Source: Sipunculus nudus
Lineage: Eukaryota > Annelida > Sipuncula > Golfingiida > Sipunculidae
Assembly: GCA_026874595.1 (NCBI GenBank)
Contig: JAPPUL010000073.1
Span: 829,973 to 893,972 of the forward strand
Length of the DNA stretch: 64,000 nucleotides
Reading direction: 5' to 3'
In this document: in pieces, positions 46,256 to 55,474 of the stretch
Position numbering within the stretch: the first letter of the stretch is position 1
Layout of the letters: each line of letters begins with the position of its first letter
Position numbers and translations under genes: made by a program
Notes under the pieces: generated by a model
Database searches by the model: none
Told to the model about the DNA's origin: nothing
What the model saw: only the letters and a program-made list of their open reading frames with translations

Positions 46256-46473
46256 TTATCAATTTATCTTCTTTTATTCTTTATTTTCTTATGTCTTATT
46301 TTATAAAAACAAAAAAGCCAATAAAACTTATTACCTTCTAGTTTAACGGTCAAATAATATATCATTTTTATACCCATTCAGACTATTTATTAGATACTTT
46401 TATTATTTTATTGCAGGGTAGGCCTTTAAATATGTTGTATTATTACTGTTTTTGTTTTACTTGAATAAGTTAC

Positions 46474-46479
46474 TATAAT
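46474..46479 (+). promoter_or_regulatory. Possible -10 box upstream of the 422-aa gene
   Basis: TATAAT at 46474-46479 with a weak TTGTTT about 16 nt upstream, in the 350-bp gap between divergent purA and the 422-aa gene. Leader length would be about 100 nt. The remaining gap holds nothing I can name. Confidence 0.35.
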
Positions 46480-46589
46480 AAGCACTATTTTTTTTAGTTT
46501 GTAACTTTTTTCTTTGGTGTTTCTTACTTTTCACCGTCTAATATCTTGGGCCTTGTTAATTAATTGAGAGTCTTTATGGAGTCTTTATT

Positions 46590-47858
46590 TTGAGTGACAA
46601 TAACTCTTTATTCTATTATGACACTTTTAAGAAGTACCTACAGGAAATGTATAATACAAATAGCGTAACAACTGAGCTTACAAAACGATTTACTGAGTTC
46701 GTTGAGCAACATTCTTATGCTATCTTAGAGGGACTGCTTTTAACTCGTTTAGAAAAAAATGCCTCAGGTAAGCTTGGATCAAGAAGTCAACTTATATCTT
46801 TCCTTACCAATACCAAGATTATTAGAAAAACTTTAATCCCCACTTTTCTATTGACTGATACTAAAATCGCCTTACGAGCTTTGTTTGGTAACATAATTTA
46901 TGATGCCCCTACTATGAATGAAGTCTCTATAAAGACAAATACCATATTTAGAATGAATGTACACTTTGAGAAATTTAAAGAAGAATCTATAGATTATATG
47001 TTCTATTTCAAGCTAGACGATGACACCATTACCTCTTTCTATATTGATGCCTACACCCACTATACAGTCGGGCAACTTGCTGATATATATTATAGGCCAA
47101 GTGTTAATAGGCAAATTAATCTAGATAACCTGCCTATTTGTTCTTCTGACAACTTTAAACCTGATAACATCTTAGACCCTATCGCATTCAGAAATAGAGA
47201 CAGACTAATTCATAGACTTATTAATAGCATCCTAGAAGGTAAACGATTGCTCTCAGAGGAGAATATCCTTGTTTGTTATAAATCTAAAATTGTTCACAAT
47301 ATCCTAAAACATTCTCCCAAATACCAAAATATTATTAATTATTCGCCTATTAAAAAGGAGGCGGAACCTAAATCACCTAGTGAACTTCGCGATGATGAGA
47401 TTAAAGCTAATATTATAAGACTTCTTAAAGGCTCTATAAAACAATCTCAGTACAATGTCTTCTTTACTAAAGACGATTATATTAGCTTTATTCACTCCAA
47501 GTATGAATCACTGCCTAAAGGACATATTCAAAAGCTTTTTGATGATACAACAAATCCAAGACCTCCCGTTGGCGTTACAAGATTTACCGTTAATAATCCT
47601 ATTGACGGGCAGACCACTTATTTTATTGCTTTGGAGAAAGTTGCCTCCATATTTGAATACTCAAATATCAAAAATAAACAATCTAAACAAGAAATCTCAG
47701 CTTTGCCAAAATCAGAACGAGATTTCCTTGCTTTTCTTAGCAAGCTTTTTAAAGATTTTGACCTTTTAGGATACTCTGATTCTGATAAGGCTCGGAAATT
47801 AATGTGTTCTACTAAGACCATAATTAATATGGAACGGGTTATTAGTTTGATTTATTAG
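46590..47858 (+). CDS. Unknown 422-residue protein
   Basis: This soluble protein has no signal peptide or membrane helix and belongs to no family I recognise. It starts at TTG 46590 with GGAG 8 nt upstream. The N-terminal half is helical with a FLTNTKIIRKTLIPTFLLTD segment and a DDDTITSFYIDAYTHYTVG block that might be part of a beta sheet. The C-terminal part is Lys/Asn-rich. Third codon positions are T/C-rich, as in lon. The stop overlaps the convergent aminotransferase-like gene by 4 nt. Confidence 0.6.
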   Translation: MSDNNSLFYYDTFKKYLQEMYNTNSVTTELTKRFTEFVEQHSYAILEGLLLTRLEKNASGKLGSRSQLISFLTNTKIIRKTLIPTFLLTDTKIALRALFGNIIYDAPTMNEVSIKTNTIFRMNVHFEKFKEESIDYMFYFKLDDDTITSFYIDAYTHYTVGQLADIYYRPSVNRQINLDNLPICSSDNFKPDNILDPIAFRNRDRLIHRLINSILEGKRLLSEENILVCYKSKIVHNILKHSPKYQNIINYSPIKKEAEPKSPSELRDDEIKANIIRLLKGSIKQSQYNVFFTKDDYISFIHSKYESLPKGHIQKLFDDTTNPRPPVGVTRFTVNNPIDGQTTYFIALEKVASIFEYSNIKNKQSKQEISALPKSERDFLAFLSKLFKDFDLLGYSDSDKARKLMCSTKTIINMERVISLIY

Positions 47859-48964
47859 AACTTTACTACCTTTTTTAGTACTTTTGAAAAGCGTTTTATG
47901 TCATGTTCATTGTGTTGGCTTGATAAATATTGTTTTGCATTAAAACCTACATTTAAAAGGATTTTCTCTTCGTATACATCTTTATATATCTTTATATTTA
48001 AAAGCTCATCACAAATAATGCTATCTTTTGGTACTATTTGAAACATCGTTACACTATCGTTTATTATTATATCACTGCCTTTTAGCTGCTCTTTTAAGAG
48101 ACTAAGTAACTTTGACATGCCCTCATAGGGTCTTTCTCGTCGCAAATATTTTAATGTCTCAAGCCCTGATACGTAATATAAAACATAAGATAAAGATGCA
48201 TCCGAAACATATAATTCCTCTAAAGCTCCATTTAAAAAACATATCCCTCTAAGCGGAAAGCCTCCTCCTATAACGTTGCCAAGTAAAACATAATCAGGAA
48301 TAATAGGAAATGCAAAGCTGTAGGAAACACGAAAAGCACTCTCCTCTTCATCAAAGATTAACTTTAAACCCTCCCTTTTACATAATAGCTCAAGTTCTTT
48401 CCAAAAGCCTTTGCTATATTCACTAAAATCATACCTTAACGGTTCAAGGCATAATGCCTCCAAACAATTATTAACTAACCCCTTCTTTATCTCATAAAGT
48501 ATATCTTCTTCTGCTAAGCAGGAGTCTAAAACTAAAGTCATATCCGAGAAAAAACTATTATTCATAAGTTCAGCGTATTTTCGCCCAACGAACAATATCT
48601 TCTTTCTATCCCCTTTTCTATCCCCTTTTCTATCCCCTTTTCCTAAACACAGATTATATAGTTTATGCCAAAATTCAAGCCGTGAATGTGAGAAATCTAC
48701 CCCTCTAAAGCCACTATAACTCTCAAGGATTAAAGACTCAAGCCGCCTTTGCAGATGCTCTACTTGCGTTTTTACATATCCTTTGTTTATTTGATTTTTT
48801 ATATGACGGGTAACTGCAGGATTTGCATGACCAAGGATTAAAGAACCATTATTTAGTCCAAAATCAATATACTTTTGTCCGGTAAAATCATATAGATATG
48901 CACCACGAGCCCGTCTTACGTTAAGTTTTGGAATGTCTTTTTTTTGTAGCTTGTCCTTATTCAT
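47855..48964 (-). CDS. Degenerate HemL-like class III aminotransferase homologue
   Basis: This 369-residue protein follows glutamate-1-semialdehyde aminomutase: RARGAYLYDFTGQKYIDFGL near 19-38, LGHANPAVTRHI, LIFDEEESAFRVS near 203-215 and LLGNVIGGGFPLRG near 229-242. In active enzymes the last block reads LGK-IIGGG, with the Lys that binds PLP; here it is Asn. The SGTEA and GxYHG blocks are also replaced. PLP catalysis is thus unlikely. An in-frame 12-bp repeat encodes GDRK three times near 110-121. The flagellin locus lies upstream on the same strand, but the role is unknown. Confidence 0.75.
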   Translation of the reverse strand: MNKDKLQKKDIPKLNVRRARGAYLYDFTGQKYIDFGLNNGSLILGHANPAVTRHIKNQINKGYVKTQVEHLQRRLESLILESYSGFRGVDFSHSRLEFWHKLYNLCLGKGDRKGDRKGDRKKILFVGRKYAELMNNSFFSDMTLVLDSCLAEEDILYEIKKGLVNNCLEALCLEPLRYDFSEYSKGFWKELELLCKREGLKLIFDEEESAFRVSYSFAFPIIPDYVLLGNVIGGGFPLRGICFLNGALEELYVSDASLSYVLYYVSGLETLKYLRRERPYEGMSKLLSLLKEQLKGSDIIINDSVTMFQIVPKDSIICDELLNIKIYKDVYEEKILLNVGFNAKQYLSSQHNEHDIKRFSKVLKKVVKF

Positions 48965-49147
48965 TTGTCCTTATTCATATCACAGCTTGTCCCTTCTTAG
49001 CTTTTCCTTAATCATCACTATCCCTACCCTGCAAACAAAATATCTTATTAAGGCATGAGCTTTTTATAATTTAAGCTTTGCATGCCTTAATAATTCTTTT
49101 TCAACAAATACATTTTAAACTTTCTCTACTATAAATATTTTTTTATA

Positions 49148-49786
49148 CTAAGTTATAAGCTCTATTATTCTATTTGTTGAAAGATTTCCATGCACTCCTC
49201 CTTCAACAGGCTTTTCATTAGAAAGCTCTTTTGCTGCAAGCTTTATATCATCTACATTGCCTACAACCGCCTTAAGCTCCTCATCTGCCACTGCCTTAAG
49301 CTCTTCCTTTAGAAAAGCAACGTCTTCCATACCTTTCAATATTGCCTCATCTCCATCACGACCGCTTCCAAGAAAGCTTCTTATGTCCCAATTTGCAAGA
49401 CGTATTCTTACAGTTGTTAGCATCGGAAACTTATCCAAAATCTCCGTTATTCCCGTCTTCAAAAGGTTAATCTCTGAGACCGTATCTTTTGTTGGCACGT
49501 CATGTAGCCTTTCTTCTTTTAGCTTGTCAAGTATAACTTGCAACTTCTCAAGATAGGTGTCTGCCATATTGAGTTTTGCTATATTACTTGTACTATCGTT
49601 TAACATATTTCTTGAACGAATACGCGATATGTACAATGATGCTTGACTTACCTTCTCCTGTGCATTCTTTACTGCGTAGTAGCCTTCCTGTTTTGATGAA
49701 GCTTTATCAGATAATGTTTTACCTACATTCTTATCCGTTAACCCTTCAACATAAAGCCTTTCCCTTCCGAAACTATAAATTTCCAT
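49148..49786 (-). CDS. Unknown protein linked to flagellin gene
   Basis: This 212-residue protein lies 60 nt downstream of flaB on the same strand and has a perfect AGGAGG site 5 nt before its ATG, implying strong expression. The N-terminal part begins EIYSFGRERLYVEGL. The rest is mainly helical: SQASLYISRIRSRNML, then LEKLQVILDKLKEERL. A short internal duplication ELKAVADEELKAVVG lies near 165-180. There is no signal peptide or membrane segment. Possible roles are flagellin chaperone or export/assembly factor, but I recognise no family. A hairpin CTAAG-GTAGT-CTTAG sits between it and flaB. Confidence 0.7.
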   Translation of the reverse strand: MEIYSFGRERLYVEGLTDKNVGKTLSDKASSKQEGYYAVKNAQEKVSQASLYISRIRSRNMLNDSTSNIAKLNMADTYLEKLQVILDKLKEERLHDVPTKDTVSEINLLKTGITEILDKFPMLTTVRIRLANWDIRSFLGSGRDGDEAILKGMEDVAFLKEELKAVADEELKAVVGNVDDIKLAAKELSNEKPVEGGVHGNLSTNRIIELIT

Positions 49787-49846
49787 ATAAACCTCCTGGT
49801 CTAAGACTACCTTAGGCTTAATCTTATAATGTTAAAGCTATGCCCT

Positions 49847-50707
49847 TTATGACAAAAGCTGTAACACTAACCGTGATTTAACATTAGCCTGGGCAAGCAT
49901 TGCTGTTGCCGCTTGGACTAATACTTGATCACGAGCAAGCTTTATTGACTCTTCTGCCATGTCAGTATCACGTATACGAGCCTCTGCACTTTGCAAATTC
50001 TCATACCCCGCTAAAAGTCCCTCAACTGCAAACTCAAGCCTTGTTTGATAAGCTCCAAGGTCTGCCCTTTGTTTAGATATTTTTAACAAAGCCGCATCCA
50101 AATCGCCTATCGCTCTGTTTGCCATGGACGGGGTACTAAGACTCATTATGTCGCCTGTTACAATATCTCTCATACCAAGCGCTCCTGCCGTCATAGTCCC
50201 TATATACGCTTGCTCTCGCTGATCCATATTTGCTCCTATATGAAACCACATACTAGCTGGAACCACGTTAGTTGCTGTTCCCACTGCAAAGCGACCCGTT
50301 AACAAGTTCAGTTCGTTAAACTGCGCGTGTGATGCTATCCTATCTACCTCATCTACCAACTGGGATACTTCTACTTGGATTTGTAGCCTATCTTCGCTTG
50401 AATATATTCCGTTTGATGCTTGTATTGCAAGCTCTCGTATCCTTTGTATTACATCTTGTGATGTTTGAAGATATCCTTCTGTCGTTTGAATGAATGATAT
50501 GCCATCTTCTGCGTTCATAGCTGCTCGTCTTAAGCCTCTTATTTGTGAACGCATCTTCTCAGATACCGCAAGACCTGATGCATCGTCTCCTGCTTTGTTT
50601 ATCCTAAGACCTGATGATAACTTCTCAGAACTCTTATCCAGTGAAATATTATTCATCTTAGAGTGTCTGTAAGCAAAAATGGCACTTATGTTGTGATTTA
50701 TTATCAT
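49847..50707 (-). CDS. flaB: Periplasmic flagellar core flagellin
   Basis: This 286-residue flagellin lacks a signal peptide, as expected for FlaB exported through the type III flagellar apparatus. The N-terminal D0/D1 helices have [20 protein letters not shown] and [20 protein letters not shown]. The spirochaete-specific middle [12 protein letters not shown] and [18 protein letters not shown], and the C-terminal [14 protein letters not shown] with [17 protein letters not shown], complete it. The short middle domain is typical of spirochaete core proteins. An AAGGAGG site precedes the ATG, and a sigma-28-like promoter lies about 130 nt upstream. It is followed by a strongly expressed unknown gene. 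Confidence 0.97.
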   Translation of the reverse strand: MIINHNISAIFAYRHSKMNNISLDKSSEKLSSGLRINKAGDDASGLAVSEKMRSQIRGLRRAAMNAEDGISFIQTTEGYLQTSQDVIQRIRELAIQASNGIYSSEDRLQIQVEVSQLVDEVDRIASHAQFNELNLLTGRFAVGTATNVVPASMWFHIGANMDQREQAYIGTMTAGALGMRDIVTGDIMSLSTPSMANRAIGDLDAALLKISKQRADLGAYQTRLEFAVEGLLAGYENLQSAEARIRDTDMAEESIKLARDQVLVQAATAMLAQANVKSRLVLQLLS

Positions 50708-50840
50708 ATTTTCCTCCTTGAAAATGATAACTTGTTATTTTTAGCACGCCATAGCGTAAACCGTGCAAGCCATTCCCTTTCAAAAAGGTCTAATCCTTTA
50801 GCTTATCAAAAGAAAATTCCTTTACCTACACGTAGCTCTA

Positions 50841-50868
50841 TGCTCGGTCTTTACTGTATCAACCTTTA
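50841..50868 (-). promoter_or_regulatory. Sigma-28-like promoter for flaB
   Basis: Reading the minus strand, TAAAGGTT (50868-50861) and, 12 nt later, ACCGAGCA (50848-50841). The sigma-28 consensus is TAAAGTTT, N11, GCCGATAA, so the -10 part matches at 5 of 8 and spacing is one nt longer. The start would be near 50836, with a leader of about 129 nt. Confidence 0.45.
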
Positions 50869-51162
50869 ACTTTGTAAGCCCTTTTTATTACTTAATTTAA
50901 AATAGTACCTAATATAAGGCTAATACTATCTCCCCCTCTATAACGACATTATTCTTTTTTCCTTAAACATTTTTATTTTATTTCCTTAACCTTTGTCTTT
51001 TCTTAATAATTTCTATATCTTTTTATACGTCCTGCTTTGTTCGTGTTGTCTTTGCTAATTTTATTTCCGTAATTAATTTACAAGGGCTTCCTTATTCATC
51101 AAGCCTTACATTGACTCAACCTTTTAGAGTCATTATATTTTGTAACTGATGTATTTTTTTGA

Positions 51163-51219
51163 AAGCCCACCCTGTCAAAATAGGGATTAAAATGCTTTGA
51201 CACACGGCAAAAGTGGGCT
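51163..51219 (+). ncRNA. Candidate structured leader or hairpin before the HEAT-like gene
   Basis: AGCCCAC and GTGGGCT form a 7-bp outer stem 57 nt across, followed by TCTTTATT. Inside, CCCT/AGGG and CTTTG/CAAAAG could form two further short stems, which would give a three-way junction. Position is the 5' leader of the HEAT-like lipoprotein operon. I know no riboswitch class that fits; a terminator or attenuator is the simplest reading. Confidence 0.4.
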
Positions 51220-51238
51220 CTTTATTACTTTATTTTAT

Positions 51239-52750
51239 ATGTCTTTTAAGTATTTCCCGATTTACACTATCACCCTTATATCTGCAAGTGCTCTCGTTCT
51301 AGCTTATTGTCAAAACAATAACTACAATGAAAAAGACACTTATCCTAAATCATCAACTAAACGCATTAGAGAAAAATTAAAGCCGCATATTAACACTCAA
51401 GAGCGCATTGAAGCTATACGTACCATCGGTAGTAAAAGAATTGTTTCCCTTAAAAGCGATATTATCAAAATCTTAACACAACAAAATCCTTATTCCCCTG
51501 AACTAAAAGAACTTAAATATGTTGCCGCCTCCTCCCTTGCTAAACTACTTGAAGATAAAAAGATTATAGCTCATTTTAAACAGTTTATCGCATACAATAA
51601 CGATACCATGAATCTTGTCGCTCTACAGCTAATTCAAAACCTTGTCATAAAGTATAATAGAAATATCACCAGAAATGCCCCCGGAGAACCACTGATAGCT
51701 AAAAACGACATTAACTATATCGCAGAAAACACAACGAGAATAATTCAAAACCAAATTACAAAATCTAAGCCTGATACCCTCATTTTAGCAAAAGCTGCTA
51801 CCGTTATTGCTAACTTAAACTATTCTAACGCTTACTTTACTCTCCTTACTCTAATTACCAAAAAAAATATCCTTCTTGAGGAGATTATTATTGCCCTTTG
51901 TATCATAAAACCAAAAAACCAAGATCAACAGCTTAAACAACTTCTTGCTTCTTTGAAAAATTATGATGGCCCTTATAAACGATATGTTAGAAAAGCCCTT
52001 GTTAAGGCCACTTTCGTTCTCAAAAACAAAAATAACTACTTTATTCACAAAGATTTAATCGAGATGCTTGCTGAGCTCGGTAGCAACGTCTTTAAAACTT
52101 CAGCTGATGCCGAGAACTACTTTAAATTATTTAACCCTTCAAACGATCAGAACCTGGAGATTGCTTTCGGGGACCCTTATACTAAAGACCCTAAGAAAAT
52201 TATTATGATTATTAATAATCGTATCCCTTTGCTTAAAACTGCTCTTGAAAGCAATAATAAACAAATTCTATTTAAAACTTTAAAAATTATTGACTACATT
52301 AAAGCTAATAAATTGTGTTCTGATATAAGGCATACATACAAAACCTCTTCTGATAAAGATATTAAGAACCTCGCTTTACATACCCTTGCTAATGTCAATT
52401 GTCAAAATATTACCACATTCCTTCAAAAAGAAGATACTCTTAAAAATATAGGCTCCCCTTTCTTTATTCATCTTACCAAAAATAAAAGACTTACTCCCAA
52501 ATTTATAAAACTATATCCTATACTATTCTCTCAGCCTAAGCTTATCCCTTTGGATTTGACACAAAATATTGAAAGTAATAAAAAAAATCTTGAAAAATTA
52601 CTATTTCACAAAAATAAAACTGTAAGATTATATGCTTTATACTCTGTATATATAAGTAAGTACAAGCATAAAAAACAATTGCTTCTTAATGTATACAAAC
52701 TTGAGACTGATAAGGATATTAAACTTATTCTAGACGAAATGATTAAATAA
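51239..52750 (+). CDS. HEAT-like repeat lipoprotein
   Basis: This 503-residue protein begins SFKYFPIYTITLISASALV, with a signal peptide ending LAYC, a loose lipobox. The mature part is helical throughout, with repeated pairs such as ELKYVAASSLAKLLEDKKII and PYKRYVRKALVKATFVLKNK that resemble HEAT/armadillo repeats. I chose the ATG at 51239 over TTG at 51197 because the longer start lies in the hairpin and ahead of the signal. It is the first gene of a unit with a binding protein and DppB-type permease, 1 nt apart, so it may help that transporter. Function unknown. Confidence 0.65.
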   Translation: MSFKYFPIYTITLISASALVLAYCQNNNYNEKDTYPKSSTKRIREKLKPHINTQERIEAIRTIGSKRIVSLKSDIIKILTQQNPYSPELKELKYVAASSLAKLLEDKKIIAHFKQFIAYNNDTMNLVALQLIQNLVIKYNRNITRNAPGEPLIAKNDINYIAENTTRIIQNQITKSKPDTLILAKAATVIANLNYSNAYFTLLTLITKKNILLEEIIIALCIIKPKNQDQQLKQLLASLKNYDGPYKRYVRKALVKATFVLKNKNNYFIHKDLIEMLAELGSNVFKTSADAENYFKLFNPSNDQNLEIAFGDPYTKDPKKIIMIINNRIPLLKTALESNNKQILFKTLKIIDYIKANKLCSDIRHTYKTSSDKDIKNLALHTLANVNCQNITTFLQKEDTLKNIGSPFFIHLTKNKRLTPKFIKLYPILFSQPKLIPLDLTQNIESNKKNLEKLLFHKNKTVRLYALYSVYISKYKHKKQLLLNVYKLETDKDIKLILDEMIK

Positions 52751-52751
52751 G

Positions 52752-54491
52752 ATGTACGCTAAAAAACTACATAACAACAAATATAAATATTCTAAATTAT
52801 TACTTATATCCATTATTGCATTTGCTTTCGCTTTTTCATTTTACCAATTCATTCTAAATACTACTAAACCAAGCCCTCTTAAAGCACACAACAAGAACTT
52901 TGCTCGTATCTTAATTCAACAGGAGCCTGATAGCTTAAATCCTCTCTTTACTTCTATGTCTGCTGCCGTTGAAATTCAAAGGGCTATATATAAACCCATG
53001 GTTGAAATAGATATGTTTGGTAAACCTATTCCCATACTTGTAAAATACATACCCTCCGCTTTAAATAATACTGTAACTAAACTACCAAACGGTAAGTTAA
53101 AGGTTGTTTGGGAATTTAAAGACAACCTCTTTTGGGACGATGGGAAAAGACTTTCAGTTTCCGATGTTATTTTTGCTTGGAAGGTTATTATGGATAATAG
53201 GGTTTGGGTACGTAGCAGGAATTTGGAAAAAAGAATTTCATCCATGCAACAAGACTCAAACAATAAAAACAAACTAATAGTAATTTGGAATGAGCCTTAT
53301 GCTTATTATTATAAAGGACATTTTATCCTACCTAAACATATTCTTGAAGATGAATACAAAAAACAACCTGAGAAGCTGCATCTTAGCCAATACAATCGGA
53401 AACCTACAAGTAATGGTCCTTATAAACTCTCTGAATGGGTACTTGGCAATTACATCTTGTTAAGGCCAAACAAATACTATAATCTTAACTATGCTAATAA
53501 CCAAAAGCATTCTAATAAAGGCACTTTAGATGGGATATTGTATCAATTTGTAGGTGATACTAATTCTATGATATTATGGATTTTATCCGGGCATGCTGAT
53601 GCTATTTCTCCCATTGGCATCTCTTTTGATCAGGCTTTGAATTTAATTAATTCCAAACACGAGGAGCTTAATATTCATATAAAAGATGGAATCGTTTGGG
53701 AGCACATAGACTTTAATCTGGACCATCATATTCTAAACGATATAAGAATACGACAGGCTCTAATGCATGGAATTAACAGAAAACATGTTTCTAAGTTCAT
53801 ATTCAACAAAAAACTAAAAGTCTCAGATAGTTGGCTTCCTCCTCTGCACCCCGGATACTCTAATGAAATAACTAAATACGATTACTCAAAAACCAAAGCT
53901 AAAGCCCTGCTTGCTGAGGCTGGATTCAAATATGTTGATAAAGATGGGATACTTAAAAACAAAGACGGTATCAAACTAGAAATAGACCTTATAACAACAG
54001 CCGGTAATAAATTACGTAACCGCATTCAAATAGCCATAAAAAACAATTTAAAGGAAATTGGAGTACAAATTAATATAAACAAAAATCAAAACGCTCTAAC
54101 CTTATTTGGCCAAACACTCCCAAAACGTAAGTTTGAACTTGCAATGTATGCATGGATATTTTCCCCGCTTTCCGACGGTGAGCAGATGTGGACTTATGAT
54201 TCAATACCAAATGAAAAGAACAACTATATTGGAGATAATATTCCAGGTTACAAAAACAAACAAATAGATACTATACATAAAACTATTCCCATAACCCTTG
54301 ATCCAAACAAAAGAAAAGAACTCTTTGCAGCTCAACAAGCTATTTGGACGAAAGAACTTCCTGCAATACCGCTATATTTTAGGGCTGAGGTGTCTTTGAC
54401 CAGAAAAGGATTTATTAATTGGCAGCCAACAGGGACTGATACCCCAATAACATGGAATGTAGAAACATGGAGAATAATTCGTAATAACTAA
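52752..54491 (+). CDS. Peptide ABC transporter substrate-binding protein (family 5), second copy
   Basis: This 579-residue protein has a signal anchor (about 16-38), then RILIQQEPDSLNPLFTSMSA, the start of the SBP_bac_5 fold. Family features: LFWDDGKRLSVSDVIFAWKV, TSNGPYKLSEW, DIRIRQALMHGINRKHVS and LLAEAGFKYVDKDGILKNK. It starts 1 nt after the stop of the HEAT-like gene and ends 5 nt before the permease gene. It is less than half similar by eye to the binding protein at 31876-34077, so the two transporters probably have different ligands. Confidence 0.9.
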   Translation: MYAKKLHNNKYKYSKLLLISIIAFAFAFSFYQFILNTTKPSPLKAHNKNFARILIQQEPDSLNPLFTSMSAAVEIQRAIYKPMVEIDMFGKPIPILVKYIPSALNNTVTKLPNGKLKVVWEFKDNLFWDDGKRLSVSDVIFAWKVIMDNRVWVRSRNLEKRISSMQQDSNNKNKLIVIWNEPYAYYYKGHFILPKHILEDEYKKQPEKLHLSQYNRKPTSNGPYKLSEWVLGNYILLRPNKYYNLNYANNQKHSNKGTLDGILYQFVGDTNSMILWILSGHADAISPIGISFDQALNLINSKHEELNIHIKDGIVWEHIDFNLDHHILNDIRIRQALMHGINRKHVSKFIFNKKLKVSDSWLPPLHPGYSNEITKYDYSKTKAKALLAEAGFKYVDKDGILKNKDGIKLEIDLITTAGNKLRNRIQIAIKNNLKEIGVQININKNQNALTLFGQTLPKRKFELAMYAWIFSPLSDGEQMWTYDSIPNEKNNYIGDNIPGYKNKQIDTIHKTIPITLDPNKRKELFAAQQAIWTKELPAIPLYFRAEVSLTRKGFINWQPTGTDTPITWNVETWRIIRNN

Positions 54492-54496
54492 AAGAT

Positions 54497-55462
54497 ATGA
54501 GTTTTCTAATAAGGCGTTTATTGCAATCGTTTATAGTACTGTTTTTTACTTCCTACATAGTGTTTATGTTAATAGCTCTTATGCCGGGTAATGAAATTAC
54601 CAAACTGAAAATGGAAAATCCTAACCTCAAAAAAGAAGATATAGAAATACTAATAAAACAGCGAGGACTTGACAAACCAGATTATATACGATATTTCTAT
54701 TGGCTTAGTGGCCTTGCTTATGGTGAACTCGGATACTCAACTACATACAATATAGACACTCAAAGAATAATAAAACCAAGAATCATAACCACCTTAATGA
54801 TAACTCTTCCTGCTTTTATCTTAAGCATTATAACTGCATTAGCATTAGGCCTTATATCCGCTCTTAAAAATAATACCAGGTTGGACTACAGTATAAGTGC
54901 TATAACATTTATAGCCTTGTCAGTACCAACATTCTTACTCGGGCTTATCGCTATATACTTTTTCGCATTAAAACTAAAATGGCTGCCTCCCGGAGGTTTT
55001 GGTGCCACTTCTACCTATGACCCTTCATTATGGAACACATTAAAGCATCTTATTATGCCTGTTCTTATTTTAAGCTATTATGATATCGGACGCTGGACTC
55101 GATATGTTCGTGGCTCCTTTATTGAAGTTCTTAAAGAGGATTATATCAAAGTTGCTAAGGCTAAAGGTATAGCTTCACATAAGGTTATATTTAAACATGC
55201 TCTTAAAAATATTTCACTGCCCTTTATTAGTCTTATAAGTTTATCTATTCCTGCTTTGTTTAGTGGCATTGTCGTTACTGAAACTATTTTTGGCATACAC
55301 GGCATGGGCCTTTTACTTTATAAATCCATTATCGATAAAGACTCTAATGTCGTTATGGCTGCTTTTTTATTCATTACTCTTTTAACTTTGATTTTTAACG
55401 CTTTGGCCGACTTCCTTTATACCATTGCAGACCCAAGAATTAACAAAACTAAACCTTCATAA
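54497..55462 (+). CDS. Peptide ABC transporter permease (DppB-type), second copy
   Basis: This 321-residue permease begins MSFLIRRLLQSFIVLFFTSY and follows the DppB pattern: LMPGNEI, RGLDKPDYIRYFYWLSG, an EAA loop with LKEDYIKVAKAKGIASHKV and FKHALKN, then GMGLLLYKSI. Six helices are visible. A C-type permease and ATPases should accompany it but are not adjacent; a spare DppC-type gene lies at 34100-35008. It is convergent with coaBC, 12 nt away. Confidence 0.92.
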   Translation: MSFLIRRLLQSFIVLFFTSYIVFMLIALMPGNEITKLKMENPNLKKEDIEILIKQRGLDKPDYIRYFYWLSGLAYGELGYSTTYNIDTQRIIKPRIITTLMITLPAFILSIITALALGLISALKNNTRLDYSISAITFIALSVPTFLLGLIAIYFFALKLKWLPPGGFGATSTYDPSLWNTLKHLIMPVLILSYYDIGRWTRYVRGSFIEVLKEDYIKVAKAKGIASHKVIFKHALKNISLPFISLISLSIPALFSGIVVTETIFGIHGMGLLLYKSIIDKDSNVVMAAFLFITLLTLIFNALADFLYTIADPRINKTKPS

Positions 55463-55474
55463 AACTATTACAAT

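Noticed and set aside
51197-51238. Upstream TTG start of the HEAT-like lipoprotein
   Set aside because: It lies within the leader hairpin and would put 14 residues ahead of the signal peptide.
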